Below, in pieces: positions 11,845-23,884 of a stretch of DNA of 64,000 nt. Source of the stretch: Chamaecyparis obtusa (lineage: Eukaryota; Streptophyta; Pinopsida; Cupressales; Cupressaceae); NCBI GenBank assembly GCA_027943335.1, contig BSBK01005650.1, positions 1,894,501-1,958,500 of the forward strand, given 5' to 3'. Below the pieces are notes generated by a model. That model saw nothing but the letters and a program-made list of their open reading frames with translations, ran no database searches and had not been told where the DNA came from. Made by a program: the position numbers and the translations under genes. Every line of letters starts with the position of its first letter. Within the stretch, counting starts at the first letter, position 1.

Positions 11845-13020
11845 TCAAGCGGCTTGGTGGATGAAGCTTTTATTTTGGTTCCTAGTTTGCTCCATGGGTA
11901 GGATTTGATCTTTTAAGTAGGTGTAAATAGGTCCATACCAAGGTGATTCATGTGTAGTTAGAAAATAAATGGTATGAGGATGGGTAGGGTCAAATGCAGG
12001 TTGTTCCACTTCTTCTACCAGGAATTCATATATGGTGCTTTGATCTGGTATTTGTAGAAGTGATGCCAAAGTTTCCATTGCATCTGCTTTTATGTTCTTC
12101 TCTCTTGGTACTTGCTCAAATGTAATAAGAGTGGAGTACTTTTTAAGATTTTCCACCATGTTTTTGTAAGGAACCATCTTGTCATCTTTCGTCTGATATT
12201 CATGATTAATTTAATTAATGACTAGTTGGGAGTCTCCATAGACTTGTAGTTCTATCACTTTCCATTCCAATGCCAACTTGATTCTAATGACCAAGGCTTC
12301 ATATTCTGCTATGTTATTGGTGCATGGAAATAGCAATTTATATGAATTTAGAATTGTAGATCCTTGAGGAGTGATTAAGAGTATGCCTACTCCTGATCCA
12401 TGTTGGGTGTATGAACCATCAAAATATAGTTGCCATGTCTTTGCCTCAACATTCGCAATCTTGGAATCTAGGAATTCTACTTGAATTGGATGATCATCTT
12501 GTAGTTGTGATTCTGCTAATTGGTCAGCAATGAATTTCCCCTTGATAGATTTGTGGTCTACATACTCAATGTCAAATTTACTCAACACCATGACCCATTT
12601 GGCTAGCCTTCCATTTAATGTTGTTTTGCTAAGTAGATACTTCAAAGGATTGATCTTTGTAATGATTCTTATCTTATGAGATAAAATATAGTGGCATATT
12701 TTTTGGGAAGAAAAAACCATGGCCAAACATGCCCTTTTGATGAAGGTATAGTTCAACTTGTATTTGACCAAAGTTCTACTTATGTAATATATAGCCTTTT
12801 CTTTGCCTGATTCATCTTCTTGTGCCAAAAGTGCCCCTAATGAATGCTCAATCATTGAAATATATAGTATCAAGGGTTTTCCTCTTATAGGTGGCATCAA
12901 AGTTGGAGGATTCATGAGGTATTTCTTCAACATGTTGAAATCTTCTTCACACTTCTCATCCCATTTGAAAACTGTATCTTTATGGAGAAGTTGGGTGAAG
13001 TTATGATATTTTTCCATCAA
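11845..13020 (-). pseudogene. Tat element RNase H and second, archaeal-type RNase H
   Basis: The block 13020-12211 first gives the RT-linked RNase H (SLGALLAQEDESGKEKAIYY region, then YTFIKRACLAMVF). After a linker it gives a second RNase H (YFDGSYTQHGSGVGILL, NIAEYEALVIRIKLAL, VYGDSQLVIN). The second has the D...E...D pattern of the aRNH acquired by Tat elements. After a stop near 12208 the frame 12177-11845 continues its C-terminal part (VPREKNIKADAMETLASL). Two RNases H in this order place the element in the Tat branch. Confidence 0.85.
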
Positions 13021-13083
13021 TTGTCATATAAATATCTTGATGGATTGAATCCTTCCTTGTAGTTACCTCATTTGGCTTATATT

Positions 13084-13740
13084 TCAAGGTGCTTCTATCT
13101 CCATGATGGCTTTGACTTTAATGAGATCCACTTCTATTCCTTTCGCTGATTCAATGTAGCCTAGTAGCTTTCCTAATTGGACTCCAAATGCACACTTTTT
13201 TGGATTGAGCCTCACTTTGAATTTCTCTAATCTTTCAAAAAATCTCTCTAGAATTGGTAGATGCTCCTCTCTTGAATGAGATTTTTCTAATATGTCATCT
13301 ACATAGTCCTCCATGAACTTATGCATCATGTCATGGAATATAGTGGTCATTGCTCGTTAATAGGTCGCTCCAGCATTCTTCAAACCAAAAGGCATGACAT
13401 TCCAACAGAATGTCCCCCATGTGCACATAAATGTTGTTTTATCTTGATCCTCAGGTGTTATATTTATCATATTATAACCACTAAATCCATCCATGAGTGA
13501 GAACATAGAATGTCCTGTTGTTAGGTCCACAATGGTGTCTATACTTGGAAGAGGAAAATCATCCTTAGGAAACACCAAGTTTAAGTCTCTGAAATCTGTG
13601 CAAATTCTGATGGACTTGTCAGCTTTTGAAACTAGCACTATATTTGAAATCCATTGTGCATAATCAATGGCCCTAATGAATCCCACTTTTAGCAATTTCT
13701 CCAATTCTACTTTTACAAGAAATGCTATATGTGGATGCAT
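13084..13740 (-). pseudogene. Tat element reverse transcriptase
   Basis: The block 13740-13357 carries the RT fingers and palm (ICTDFRDLN, FSLMDGFSGYN, MPFGLKNAGATY). Then a TAA interrupts it, and 13350-13084 continues with the catalytic YVDD (MEDYVDDILEKS) and the GKLLGYIES region. It is homologous to Ty3/gypsy RT at normal length. The single stop between the halves is at a position usually held by glutamine. Confidence 0.86.
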
Positions 13741-13761
13741 CTTTCTTAGCTTTTGTTTAAC

Positions 13762-15255
13762 TCATTTGGATCCTTCTTTGATGTTTAAATGGTGCATGAT
13801 CAAGTTTGGATCTAAGCCCATCATATCATTGTATGACCATGTGAAGTTGACTTGTTTTTCCTTGAAGAATTTGATAAATTCTTTTCTCTCTTTGCTAGAT
13901 AATGATGCCGCTAGGTGTATGATCTTTGGCTCGGTTTCTAACCCAATGTTTATCTTTTCTGTAGGCTCAATCAAAATTGGAGATCTCTCCTCATAATTTT
14001 TAGGTAAAGCATCCAAAATTCCTTCCTTAGGTGCCTTAATTGGGTTTTCACCTTCAGAAACATCCTTTATTTCTTTTTCTTTTCTATCTAATGCTGCCAC
14101 CATGTGGTTTTCAACATTAGATTCTTTTCTTTTTTTCCTTTTTTTGTTTTTTTCATTTTTAAATGGATTGAAAGTTTGGATACTTCCCTTTATCATTTCC
14201 TCCTGATATTCCATAGTAGAAGAAGGTTCAACCGCATTGAGGTATTGGGATACTACGTTGTCATTCAAAAAGGTTGGGAGGATGGTTGGTTCAATAGAAT
14301 CCCACTCGATTAATTCTGGGTATATGAGAGTTAAAGGATCAACGCTTTGGTTTGGTTCAATGGGATTTAGGGATAAGACCTCATTTGATGGTTCATACAT
14401 TGTATCATTCAATTCTATGACATGTGCCTCTTCTAAATGTTCTAAAGAATTAGGGTCAAAGTCTTCCTCGCTAGACTCCTCTAAGGTTTTCATTGGATAA
14501 AATTCTTGTGGATTGAACCTAATGTTTGATTCCTCCATAGTAGGTCTCCATGAAGGTACATAGGGTTCACCTACCCATTGGTTTATTGCAATTTCTTGAA
14601 TTTGAAGGTTCTCTAAGACCACTTGATTTGAACTAGAGGCTTGATTCTGATTGGATTCTTCTATTTGTCCTTTTTCTTTGCTAGAAGTGTAGGTATGAAT
14701 AACATCTACTTCCTTATCATGGCATGACTCACTTGACAAAGATTCCTTCTCCCAATTGTTAGAATCTTCATCACTATGTGATTCTAATTTCAATATTTGA
14801 TCATAGACTTTAGGATAGTTCTTTTGTGTGTGCCCTTGTTCTAAGTACCCTAATCCTATCTTTTCCTTTCTATCTCTCCATGTCATTTCAATTGGTTCTA
14901 TAAGTCCTTTATTCCTTGTGCCCAAAGGTCCTTGGCCTTTGTATCCCATCTTTTGCATGATTTGAAATCCTTTCTCATATTGATGTGTGGGAATGCTGAT
15001 ATTTTGGATACATTTTTCTTGGGCACTTGACTCCTCATCTTTATAAAGCCAATTAAGAATTTCATTATCATCTTCATCCATGGATGAAGAAGTATTTTCT
15101 CTCACAAAATGATCATTATATCTATGGGGTAGATTGGATGGCTTTCCATATGACTTGGGGGATAATGGAAAATCCATCATGGATAAAGAATATTCCCCTA
15201 CTCCTTTTTGCTTGATTTTACATTGTTTATCAAAATTTCTCATCATTTGGTCCAT
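13762..15255 (-). pseudogene. Tat element linker protein with G-patch-like motif, upstream of RT
   Basis: This is the longest open frame of the element (497 codons). Around residues 94-139 it has a glycine-rich segment, FQIMQKMGYKGQGPLG, that looks like a G-patch, a motif found in RNA-binding proteins. A long acidic Ser/Glu-rich spacer follows. The C-terminus (WSYNDMMGLDPNLIMHHLNI) is the conserved leader to gypsy RT. The frame stops just before RT at 13762. G-patch-like segments between PR and RT are known from some Tat elements and from retroviral proteases. Its role here is unknown. Confidence 0.65.
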
Positions 15256-15312
15256 CTTTTGGTAATGAGCATCTTTGGTGTAGATTTGGATGGCTTTATC
15301 TTTGTCTTCTTT

Positions 15313-15573
15313 CTACTTCTCATGTGTATTCTCCTCACTAGCCTTTTCCTTTCCCTTTTTCAATGTAGCTAGGTTAGTGGGTCTTTGGATGTCTTCAACA
15401 ACACTTTCTCTTTCCATCTTTTCCTTTCCTTTTAGTAATGGAAGGTCCTTGGAACTTTTCCCTTGCTCCATTTGATTAGGTATAGACCCCTTTGCGTTGT
15501 GCGGCACTAGAGAGTCATTAATAGGTTTGATGTTGTTACAATATTGGAAGGGGTTTGAGTCCCCACTTACCAT
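15313..15573 (-). pseudogene. Tat polyprotein linker fragment between protease and the G-patch block
   Basis: A short Lys/Glu-rich frame (about 86 codons) of the same strand lies between the protease and the G-patch-bearing block. It has no recognisable domain. Its position suggests it is part of the same polyprotein, now separated by stops. Confidence 0.4.
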
Positions 15574-15630
15574 TACTTCCTTCCCTAGATGAGGAAACTT
15601 TAAACATTGGTGGTAAGTAGAAGGTACAAC

Positions 15631-15897
15631 CTACATTTCATGGATCCATGACCTCCCTAATAAGATATTGTAGGTCAACTTTAGGCCTAAAACTTGGCAA
15701 ATGGTCTCTTTTTGCATGGGACCAACTCTGATGGGAAGTACTATGACTCCTTTAGATACTCTTTCTTCATCATTATACACTTTGATGGTTATTTTCTTCT
15801 TTGGGTCAATAGCCTCCTCAAAAAATCCTAGAGCTTTTATCAAGTTTAGGGTACAAATATTTAGGCCAGCTCCTCCATCGATAAGCACTCTTTTCAC
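15631..15897 (-). pseudogene. Tat element aspartic protease
   Basis: The frame begins with a segment containing VLIDGGAGLNIC, which matches the retropepsin active-site loop in the Tat-type variant (D-G-G-A). It ends with YNILLGRSWIHEM, the conserved second motif (LLGR.W) of gypsy proteases. About 88 codons, the normal size of the domain core. Flanking frames belong to the same polyprotein but are separated by stops. Confidence 0.82.
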
Positions 15898-16205
15898 TCT
15901 ATGTTTGTGAATAAGGACCTATATGTGCAAAGGTAAATTCTATGGATGGTTCAATGACATGTCATATTTCTCTGAAAATGATAAGAAATGAGGAGCAATG
16001 AGATGTCCCACCATATTTTTAAACTTGTCCGCATCTAAGTTTAGCGGTACATTAGTTTCCTCTAAATCTTTCTCTAGAATTTCCTTGTGCGTAGGTGATA
16101 ACTTGAGTAACTCTAAGATTGAAATTTGAGTGGAAGTCCTTTGTAATTGATCAACCGAGCTATATTTCTTTCACAATGAAGATGTGTTTTGGTTGGGTAG
16201 AACAA

Positions 16206-17185
16206 TTATTGGTGCATTTCTGGGTAGAGTGATTTTAGAAGCTTGCCCCCTAGTGACAACGTTAGATGATGCTTCTCTTGGTTGTCTTCTACCACAATAA
16301 CATTTATAGTATTGTCCTCTTTTCTTAGAGTATTTATTATGTTATCATAGGTGTGAGCAAAGTTCACCTTCTCATTACCTCTTTTCTGATTTTGGTTGGT
16401 ATTAGATGATTCACCCTTTTCATGATTTAGAAATAGGTTCTTGAAGGCCGTATGATCCTCATTGTTTTGAGTCCCTTCAATTTTGATCATTCCATCATCT
16501 ATTAGGTCTTGCACTAAGTGTTTTAACTTCATGCATTCATTGGTTTTGTGACCCTTATTTCGATGATACTCACAATGGTGAGAATCATTCCACCAATTAG
16601 GTTTAACTTGAGGTTCATAAGGTCTCAAATCAAGTAGTGTGATAATCTTGTTAGCAACCAAGGTTCTTAATGCATTCTCTAAGGGTTCACCTAGAAAGGA
16701 AAATTTTCTCTTTTGATACGTGGAGAAAAGGGTTTGAGCTTATTCCCATTAGCATTATTAAAAGGATTATTATTAGAATTGTTGTTGAGATTTTTGGAAT
16801 ATTTGGAATTAAATGGAGCCTTATTCATTTGATTTACATTATATGAAGAATTAGCTCCACTTGATAAGTTAAAAGGGGCAGCCTTCAAGTTGTGGGCCTC
16901 CACAACTCCATTGTTCACAAGATTTTTGTTATTATTATTTAACCATAGCTTAGGTTTATCATTGTGATTATCAGTTCCCCTATTATAACTATAATTAGAT
17001 ACATAATGGTTATTGTTGGTATTGGCATTGGATTTATTGTCTTTGAACAATTTTATCTCTCCTCTCTTTACCAATACATCTTCAATTTTAATCCCATTTT
17101 CAATAAGCTTTTCAAATGTTGGGGGACATTGAAGTTGGATTCGATAATTCATCTCCATTTTCAAGTTGTTTGTAAATATTTCCAT
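16206..17185 (-). pseudogene. Tat element gag C-terminus with zinc knuckle
   Basis: Two frames (17185-16691 and 16661-16206) make the end of gag. The first is Asn-rich and contains the end of the capsid homology region (CPPTFEKLIENGIKIED). The second has a knuckle of the form C-x2-H-x4-H-x4-C (CEYHRNKGHKTNEC), the CHHC version often found in Tat elements in place of CCHC. The Asn-rich spacer reads as a degenerate AAT/AAC repeat. Confidence 0.78.
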
Positions 17186-17272
17186 TTTCTCATTCTAAGG
17201 GATACTTCGTGGATACCTTGCAAAAATGGTCCTCCACCTTTGTAAGAATCCTAAGAAGGATTCACCATCTTT

Positions 17273-18205
17273 CTATTTGGTATCACATAACTTGAGCATC
17301 GTGATTTCATGCTCGATATTATAGGAGTAGTGGGTCAAAAACTTAGAGGCTAATTCCTCAAAATTCTTTATTCCTTGTGGGATTTTAGAGAACCATTCCA
17401 TGGAAGGACCTCCCAAACTCCTATGAAAAAGTCTTATTAGGTATGTAGTGTTGTGCATGAACTCAATGCTAAAGGTGAAAAATTCTTGAAGATGATCCTG
17501 TGGGTCTATTTTACCCATATACTTATCATATTTAGGAAAAATGGTATTGAAAGGAAAAGGTGCCATGACTAAGATTTTTTCAAAAGGGAATGGACACAAG
17601 GCTTCAATAGAAAAGGGCTTAGGTTCAATAGCCTTTTTCATTAAGTCCATTTGTTCTTGGAACATTTTTAATTTCTTGGTCATAGCACTCATCGAGTTCT
17701 CTTCTTCTTGAGTCTTCTTAAGTTGATCTATATCATAGTCATGTGGGAGCTTTACTCCCACTTGGGATAGGGTTAGGAAAAATTTCTCTCTATCCCTATC
17801 TATCAGTTTATCCATGACCTCTATGAATTCCATGTCTTGGGCTGCTCTCTCAACTTTTTCTTCAAATGTTTCCTTAGGAGGTTGATTAGTGTTATTGATG
17901 TTATCATTATTTCCTCCTTGGTGGTAATCATGAAACATGGAGTTTCTATCCATATTGTCAAGTATTTCTTCAAAAAGGTTTGGGAGACTATCCCCTTGAT
18001 TATGATTATTGAAAGAACTTTGATATTCAAACTCTTTGGCTACACAAGTTCTATCTCCTTGTAAAGACACTTTGAATTTATGGGAGCATGTGGAAACCAG
18101 CATCCAATGAGGTTTGATTTGAATTGATCCTTTGATTTGGTAATTATTGTTTTTAATGAGGAGATTTAAAAATATAAGATGTTCTTTTGAATGGATATCT
18201 CTCAC
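17273..18205 (-). pseudogene. Tat element gag, N-terminal and capsid-like part
   Basis: A 310-codon frame holding the plant retrotransposon gag domain. Recognisable features are FPKYDKYMGKIDPQDHLQEF, the GPSMEWFSKIP segment (the 'A..WF..LP' motif of gag) and NFEELASKFLTHYS. The start codon is uncertain; the first ATG of the frame is at 18205. It continues, after a short gap with stops, into the knuckle-bearing gag part. Confidence 0.78.
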
Positions 18206-19988
18206 TTATCTTATGTTTTGTCAAACACAACAATCATGCATGCACTTGTTTCTTTTTACCCTCTACACAATAAGTGTTTGATTTTGAAAGAACGTTATCA
18301 CGGGTTTTGCACAAAAAGACACTTCAAGCAATCTACCTAGCTCAAGATTGGTTGGTAAACATGGCTCTATAAGGTAGTCTTTGCTAAGTTAACAAGGTTT
18401 TAATCAACATTCCATTCAAAATGGATATTAAAATTTCATCCTCCAAGTATATTAAGAAGCTTCCCACCACCGGTTTGTTGGAGATTTGTGCAATCCCGAA
18501 GGACTACTTGAGGAAGTTCAAAAATTTAACACCCTTTTGTCACACACCCCATTAAGGATGCATGCATTTTGTTTTATAGTGGGTTGGATGATCATGGAAA
18601 ATGAAGTTGTATCCCACTTTGGGTTGCCCCTGTCACCAGCCCATTTAAGGAAAATCTCAGGAGGTGAGCCCAACTAAAGATCTAGCATGTTCATTTGAAA
18701 GCAAGAAAATGGATTTAAGAGATAGTTTTTGGGAATTTGATTCACCAAAAGGTGAAGATCATATCCCTAGCTATTTCTCAATTCCCAAACACAATGTTCA
18801 ATGTTCAATTTCCAACCCACTAACTAGTGAGAATCGAGTATTGCTACTCTTTTCTACAAACAAGGGGTTTATTTGATTATGTGCTTGATTTCCTTAACCT
18901 TTCTTTTAATCAAGAAATTTTGACACTTTTGGCATTTTGATTCACTAAAAGAAGTGAAGAGCATAGGCCTAATATCAAAATTTCTCAAACAATAATAGGT
19001 TGTTTTTACTTACTAGATTTTGAAAACAACAAAGTCGCAATTTAAGTTAAAAAAATGACTAAGTTTAGGCTTTCCTTTTACTTGTAGCTAGCAAAGGCTA
19101 GGGGCATTTTTTATTGATTTTGCAATTTTTTAATGCTTACCTTGGCAATCGTTCCTTTCCAATGTGCTTTTCCTCCAACAAGTTAGTCAACAAAACCAAC
19201 CACAATGAAGAAAACAAAATAAACTTGAAGAAACAAAGATAAAATTGACCTTTAAGCCTTATTTGTCAAATTTAAGAAAAACTTGATTAAGGTGAATAAA
19301 TCCAATTCAATGAAACAAATTTTGCTTTATATGTTTCTACAACTTTGATGTATTGATCATATACCTTTCCTTCTTGTTGAGAATCCTCAAGAACCAGCTT
19401 AATGTGAGCAATGTTCTCCTTTTTTATCTTCCTTGTCAAAGCTTTGCCTTCTTGATTGAATCTGCTCTCCGATTTTTTTACTCTTTTATGTCCAGACATC
19501 CTGTAGACACATAGAAAACATTTATGACAGTTAGATTTTGTTTATTTTCAAATTAAGCAAAAGCGCTATTGAATCTATTGAAAGCGCTCTTTAAATGCTC
19601 AAACGTGCTAGAGATTGAATTAAAAGTGCTAAAGAAAATAGCTAAACGCACATAAATAGAGAGTAAAAGCGATGTAATCCTATGTAAAGGCATCATAAAA
19701 TGATCAAATGCACTGGAGATCGAATCAAAAGCATTGGCTAGTCAGGGAATAAGCGCTGATAGAAATTTAGACAAAATCCAAAAAGAATCAAAAGTGTTGT
19801 TTCTCTATGCAAAGGCACACAACTTTGTCATGGAAGTGTTGTTACAGTGCTCGGAAGTGTTGTTTAAATTCTCAAATGCATTTTTTAAAGTCTTAGAAGC
19901 GTTGTTTCACCTGCAAAATAGAGATCTTAACATGCAAAAATTTGAACAAAAATGAAGTTTACGGATTTTTAGAAAGTGAAGCCTAAGG
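18206..19988 (-). other. Tat element leader between PBS and gag
   Basis: About 1.8 kb with no convincing coding frame. Long untranslated leaders are usual in Tat-type elements. The PBS-proximal part (19555-19935) carries a family of short degenerate repeats, listed separately. The remainder is ordinary AT-rich sequence. Confidence 0.55.
19555..19935. repeat. Degenerate AAGCGCT/AAGTGTTG short repeats in the Tat leader
   Basis: Words such as AAAGCGCT, AAAAGTGCT, AAGCGATG, GAAGTGTTG and GAAGCGTTG recur every 20-40 bases, about a dozen times. The spacing is irregular and the copies are diverged. They sit just upstream of the primer-binding site on the plus-strand map, so in the element's RNA they follow the PBS directly. 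Confidence 0.55.
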
Positions 19989-20005
19989 CCCCACGGTGGG
20001 TGCCA
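19989..20005 (-). other. Primer-binding site of the Tat element
   Basis: The minus strand reads TGGCACCCACCGTGGGG three bases inside the LTR edge at 20009. The form TGGCxCCxACCGTGGGG is typical of Tat-lineage elements. I cannot name the priming tRNA with certainty from sequence alone. Confidence 0.75.
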
Positions 20006-20008
20006 TTT

Positions 20009-20893
20009 TGTGTACTAGAATTTGTACCTTCATAGGGTTAGTATTGTCAATAAATTAAATAGAAACTAAATTACCACAATCTAGAAAATCTATTTAGCAA
20101 ATAAAGAACAATGAAGAACTCTATGGATCTCTAACTAAGAGTGTTAATGGTGAAGCTCTCAGCAAGCCTCCATTAATGACAGTCCTAGAATGAGAATTGA
20201 TTATGATAAAGCAAAAGCTAACAATTAATTCAAATTGAAATGCTAAATTGCTCCTAAATTGCCTTTCTAGCTCTAATTTGCAAGAGGTTTGATGCTTTTC
20301 TTAGATTTGTGGATGATTTATGAGTGATTTATGCCTTGCTTATATAGGATTTGGAAAGGGTAGGGGGTGTAGTAGAGTTGATCATGATTAGGCTTGAGTT
20401 TAGTCTTTCATTCCATCCTTTGAAGACAATTTAAATATTGTGTCCTCAAAGCTTGGGACAAGAAGACAAGATGAGTGGACAAGATGCTCTTTTGGAATGA
20501 GTGATTGAGATTGAATTTTGGCTTGATCCATGTGAGCTCTTTCCTTAAATTCTATCGGTTGAGGATTTTTCCTCCCATGTGGTGTTGAGAGAAAATATGA
20601 CTTAATTAATTGAATTTAATTAATTTGTTTAGCCATGTGCACCCCTTGAATGGGTTGATTTGATTTAAACTACACTATAAAATTAATTGAATTAATTGCA
20701 CATTGATTTAATTTATCATGATTTGATAGGTTTTAATTGATTTTTATGGCTTTGATTTTTAATTAAATTGAATTGAAGCTTGATTTTAATTTTGATTGGC
20801 TAAATGCTTGTTTGGATTTAATTTCTTTGATTTCTCCTTAGTTTTTCCTTGATTAATCACATGAATGATCCTGTCCACTTTTTGGTGATTACA
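20009..20893 (-). repeat. Tat element 5' LTR
   Basis: The inner edge is set by the PBS. On the minus strand the LTR would start TGTAATCACC at 20893 and end TACACA at 20009 (885 bp), giving TGT...ACA ends. No second copy is found in the window, so both edges rest on motifs only. The five bases beyond the right edge are GTTAC. Confidence 0.65.
20340..20348 (-). promoter_or_regulatory. Putative TATA box in Tat LTR
   Basis: CCTATATAA on the minus strand, near the middle of the LTR, followed downstream by the expected leader and PBS. It is the same nine bases as in the chromovirus LTRs. Confidence 0.5.
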
Positions 20894-22575
20894 GTTACTT
20901 TCATCTTAGATCCTTGATATAATTTGAGGTTGTCATTTCACCAACTAGAACCTTTCCTTCATCTTTGTTGACTTCCTATGTTCACTGAGATGTTTTTTTG
21001 TCATAACTATTTGTTGTCCTCCATCTCAATACTATTTTTTTGAGCATAATGCTCCTCTTCATGATTTCAATCTACATTTTTAAGAAGTTATCATGCCTTT
21101 ATTTGATTGTTCTTCATTACTTTGTATCTCTTTTACTCATTTCTCTTGACTTTTGAAACCCCCCAATAATATCCACTAATGCTTGTATTTTATCTTCAAT
21201 ATTGTCATTATGTTTGCAACCTCAAGACTACCCTCTCTTCTCTCCTTATTTTTGTTGAGCTTTTGGACTAGTTCTTGCAGTGCATGTCATTGACTTCTTG
21301 ACTATTTTTTGGATGTCTTTCTTCTCTTATTTATATGATTGTCCTCACAAAATATCATCTTACTTGATCAATTGTGTTTTTTTATTTGGTCTCTTCAGAC
21401 ATATGGTAGCCTCCAAACTCACTAGGTCATATACAATAATATAAAATACTATTATACTCATTCTTATTGATTTCTTCTTGGAGATTATTTTTCAACATGA
21501 AATTACAATCTTTATAACAATGGATTTTATTCATTTTATACATTAGATCCTCTCAATAACAATGACCACATCATAAAGATTAGTTACAAACTTCTAAAGA
21601 AAAAACTTTCAAGCTATACAACATCATCCAAAATCTTGAGAACAATCATAACAATGAGAAAAATCAGGAAACTTTATGTAAAACAACAACTACTCTTGAG
21701 GAGACTTCAACCATGAAATAAGAAAAAATAACTAATGTAATGAATGTTCTCCCAAAAGATAATCTTTCAGCACTACTCCTCTCAATCACTCTATTGTTAA
21801 TCTTTCAAGGGACTAATGTCATGTCTTTAGTCTTTGTTGTTCACACACATAAAAGTATTGGTCCTTCATGTATTTATCCCTAAAATAGTTTCTTTTCCAT
21901 GTATACTAAGATAATCTTATGGTTTCATCGTAACCTTGGATATATTCAAAATCTCTTTTCTAAATTTCATGGATTTTCATTTACATCATCTTCAAAACCT
22001 TTATGTTGCTCTTTTACTATTTCTTATATATTCTCTTTCTCTAGACTTTGACCATGATATATTCTTTGATATCTCTTGCAGACCTGTTAATTTTCTTTTG
22101 ATAAAGATTTGAATTTCAATGTATGCGGTTTGTGAATATATGTTCCTTTATGATGATATATTGCAAGGATTGTTTTAAATAGTTCTTTATCATTTCTAAG
22201 ACTCTCATAATATACTATGCACAATAATAATATATGAAAAAAATTATGCACTCTATGTGATGGTTTAGACCAAGCAAATATTTTAATGGTACCACAAAAT
22301 TAGCAAGTTTACCTATTCATGATGAGCTTCTCATTGAAATTTTCCTTAGAAGACCTTTTAACATGCGAGTATGGATTTTAAAAAGATCCTCATAACCCTC
22401 TTCATGCATTTAAAATTCTATAATTAATCTCCTTAATTTTGTAACATGGGCATTCAGCTTCAAGAAATCTATATCACTTCCCTCTATTACATGCCCTATT
22501 AACTCCCTTGGCCACCTTTATTTTGCATGGCCTCCATTGAAGGAAAATGAATGTTGAAAGGATGATAAAGAAACA
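20894..22575. other. Unassigned AT-rich sequence, probably the 3' end of the third gypsy element
   Basis: I see no protein-like frame here and no repeat of any sequence from the Tat LTR. It lies between the Tat LTR and the integrase end of the next minus-strand gypsy element, so it may hold that element's 3' region or LTR. I could not find a matching LTR elsewhere in the window. Confidence 0.35.
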
Positions 22576-23500
22576 TTAATCAGTCTCCCTCTTAGAAAAC
22601 TCAATCAACGATCCTTGAAATTTTCCCCCAAAAAAGACCTTCCCTCCAATACATACAAAATGACTTTTGAGGGAACTAAGTGAAAAAAAATTCCCTCTAA
22701 AAATTAAAGCACAACTAATAAAAAAGAAGCACCAGAAAAATAAGAGATGAAGTTCATGGGGAAGCCTTTTTTTCTCTATGTATTTGAAAGGCATTATGTT
22801 GCTTACATTCTAAAATTATGTATGGCTCACTCCAAAATGAGTCAAAAATTGCATGTTTGTCTAATTTACTCTTAAACTCATCCCATTTTAGAACTATATC
22901 TCCCTCTTTGAATCATCTATGAACTACTCTTTTGTCAAAAAACTTCTTTACATGTGCCTAAAATAACTCCACTTTATTAATGGCTCCATTTTTTGTCTCT
23001 TCCAACTCAACAAGCATATCTAACCTTGCTTCCATGGATTCTTCTTCCATCATATAAAATTGTTTGACCATGTCAAGAGATGGAAGCTTAAGTGAAATAA
23101 GAAATCTTACCACCCTAACATAAACCAACATGTATGAATATTGTTGAGTAAACCTCTTGGTATTTATTCCATTACCCCACAATACAAATTTGAGTTTATT
23201 ATTCTATGCTCTTTGATTGCCCGACATTGTCCTTTTGATGATCCTAAGAAGGTTCTTATTTGTGGACTTTGCTTGGTCATGGCCTTGTGGATAATACTTA
23301 GATGAATTATTAAAATAAATTCCATTTTTAATAGCCTAATTAGTAATTCTTGTGCCAAAAAAATCAAGAGCATCATTTGAAACAATAGACTTAGGACCAC
23401 CAAACCTTGAAATCAGCTCCTCATATAAGTTTAGAATAGTAAACTCATTTTCTTCTTTTAGTGCCACAACCTTTTTCCATTTGGTGTTAATTAGTGGCTA
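22576..23500 (-). pseudogene. Integrase of the third gypsy element
   Basis: Reading minus-strand frames between 23500 and 22576 gives the core region with the second aspartate (GGPKSIVSNDALDFFG), the YYPQGHDQAKSTNKN segment, a coiled C-terminal part with EESMEARLDMLVELEE, and an ending that resembles the GPY/F-type tail. The segment that normally holds the catalytic glutamate has lysine here too (QAKSTNK). Many stops and at least two frame changes make this a dead copy. Confidence 0.7.
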
Positions 23501-23884
23501 TTAGCACCCACTTTTGTCCAACACTTGAAGGTTGATTTATGACCCTGATGAAGTCTAAACCCCATTTCATAAATGACTTCTCTACTTGTATGTGTTGCAA
23601 AGTGTTGCTAAGTTCTCTTTTCCTACAAACATGACACAATATTTGCATTTCCTTACCCATGAGTGTGCATCTTTAAAAAAATTAGACCAATAATAACCAC
23701 CTTTCATGATAATAAGAGTTGTTTCTCTTGGTTAAAAGTGAACTCCAACTAACCCATCATGGAACTCATGCAAAACTTTATCAATCTAATCAGCTTCTAT
23801 ACATCTCATAAAAACACCATTAAAATCTTTCTTCAAAAGAAAACCATTCAAAAGGACATAAGGAATGTATTTCAGCCTATCATA

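Larger units (their letters stand above)
7060..20893 (-). mobile_element. Tat-lineage Ty3/gypsy retrotransposon, 3' LTR outside the window
   Basis: On the minus strand I see 5' LTR (20009-20893), PBS (19989-20005), a long leader, gag, protease, a long linker with a G-patch-like motif, RT, RNase H, a second archaeal-type RNase H, integrase and a long 3' region. The second RNase H between RNase H and integrase is the hallmark of the Tat branch. Many stops and frameshifts break the coding. The 3' region contains a plus-strand (antisense) decayed frame at 7060-8015, cut by the chromovirus insertion. The 3' LTR is not found in the window and should lie left of the chromovirus array. Confidence 0.82.
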
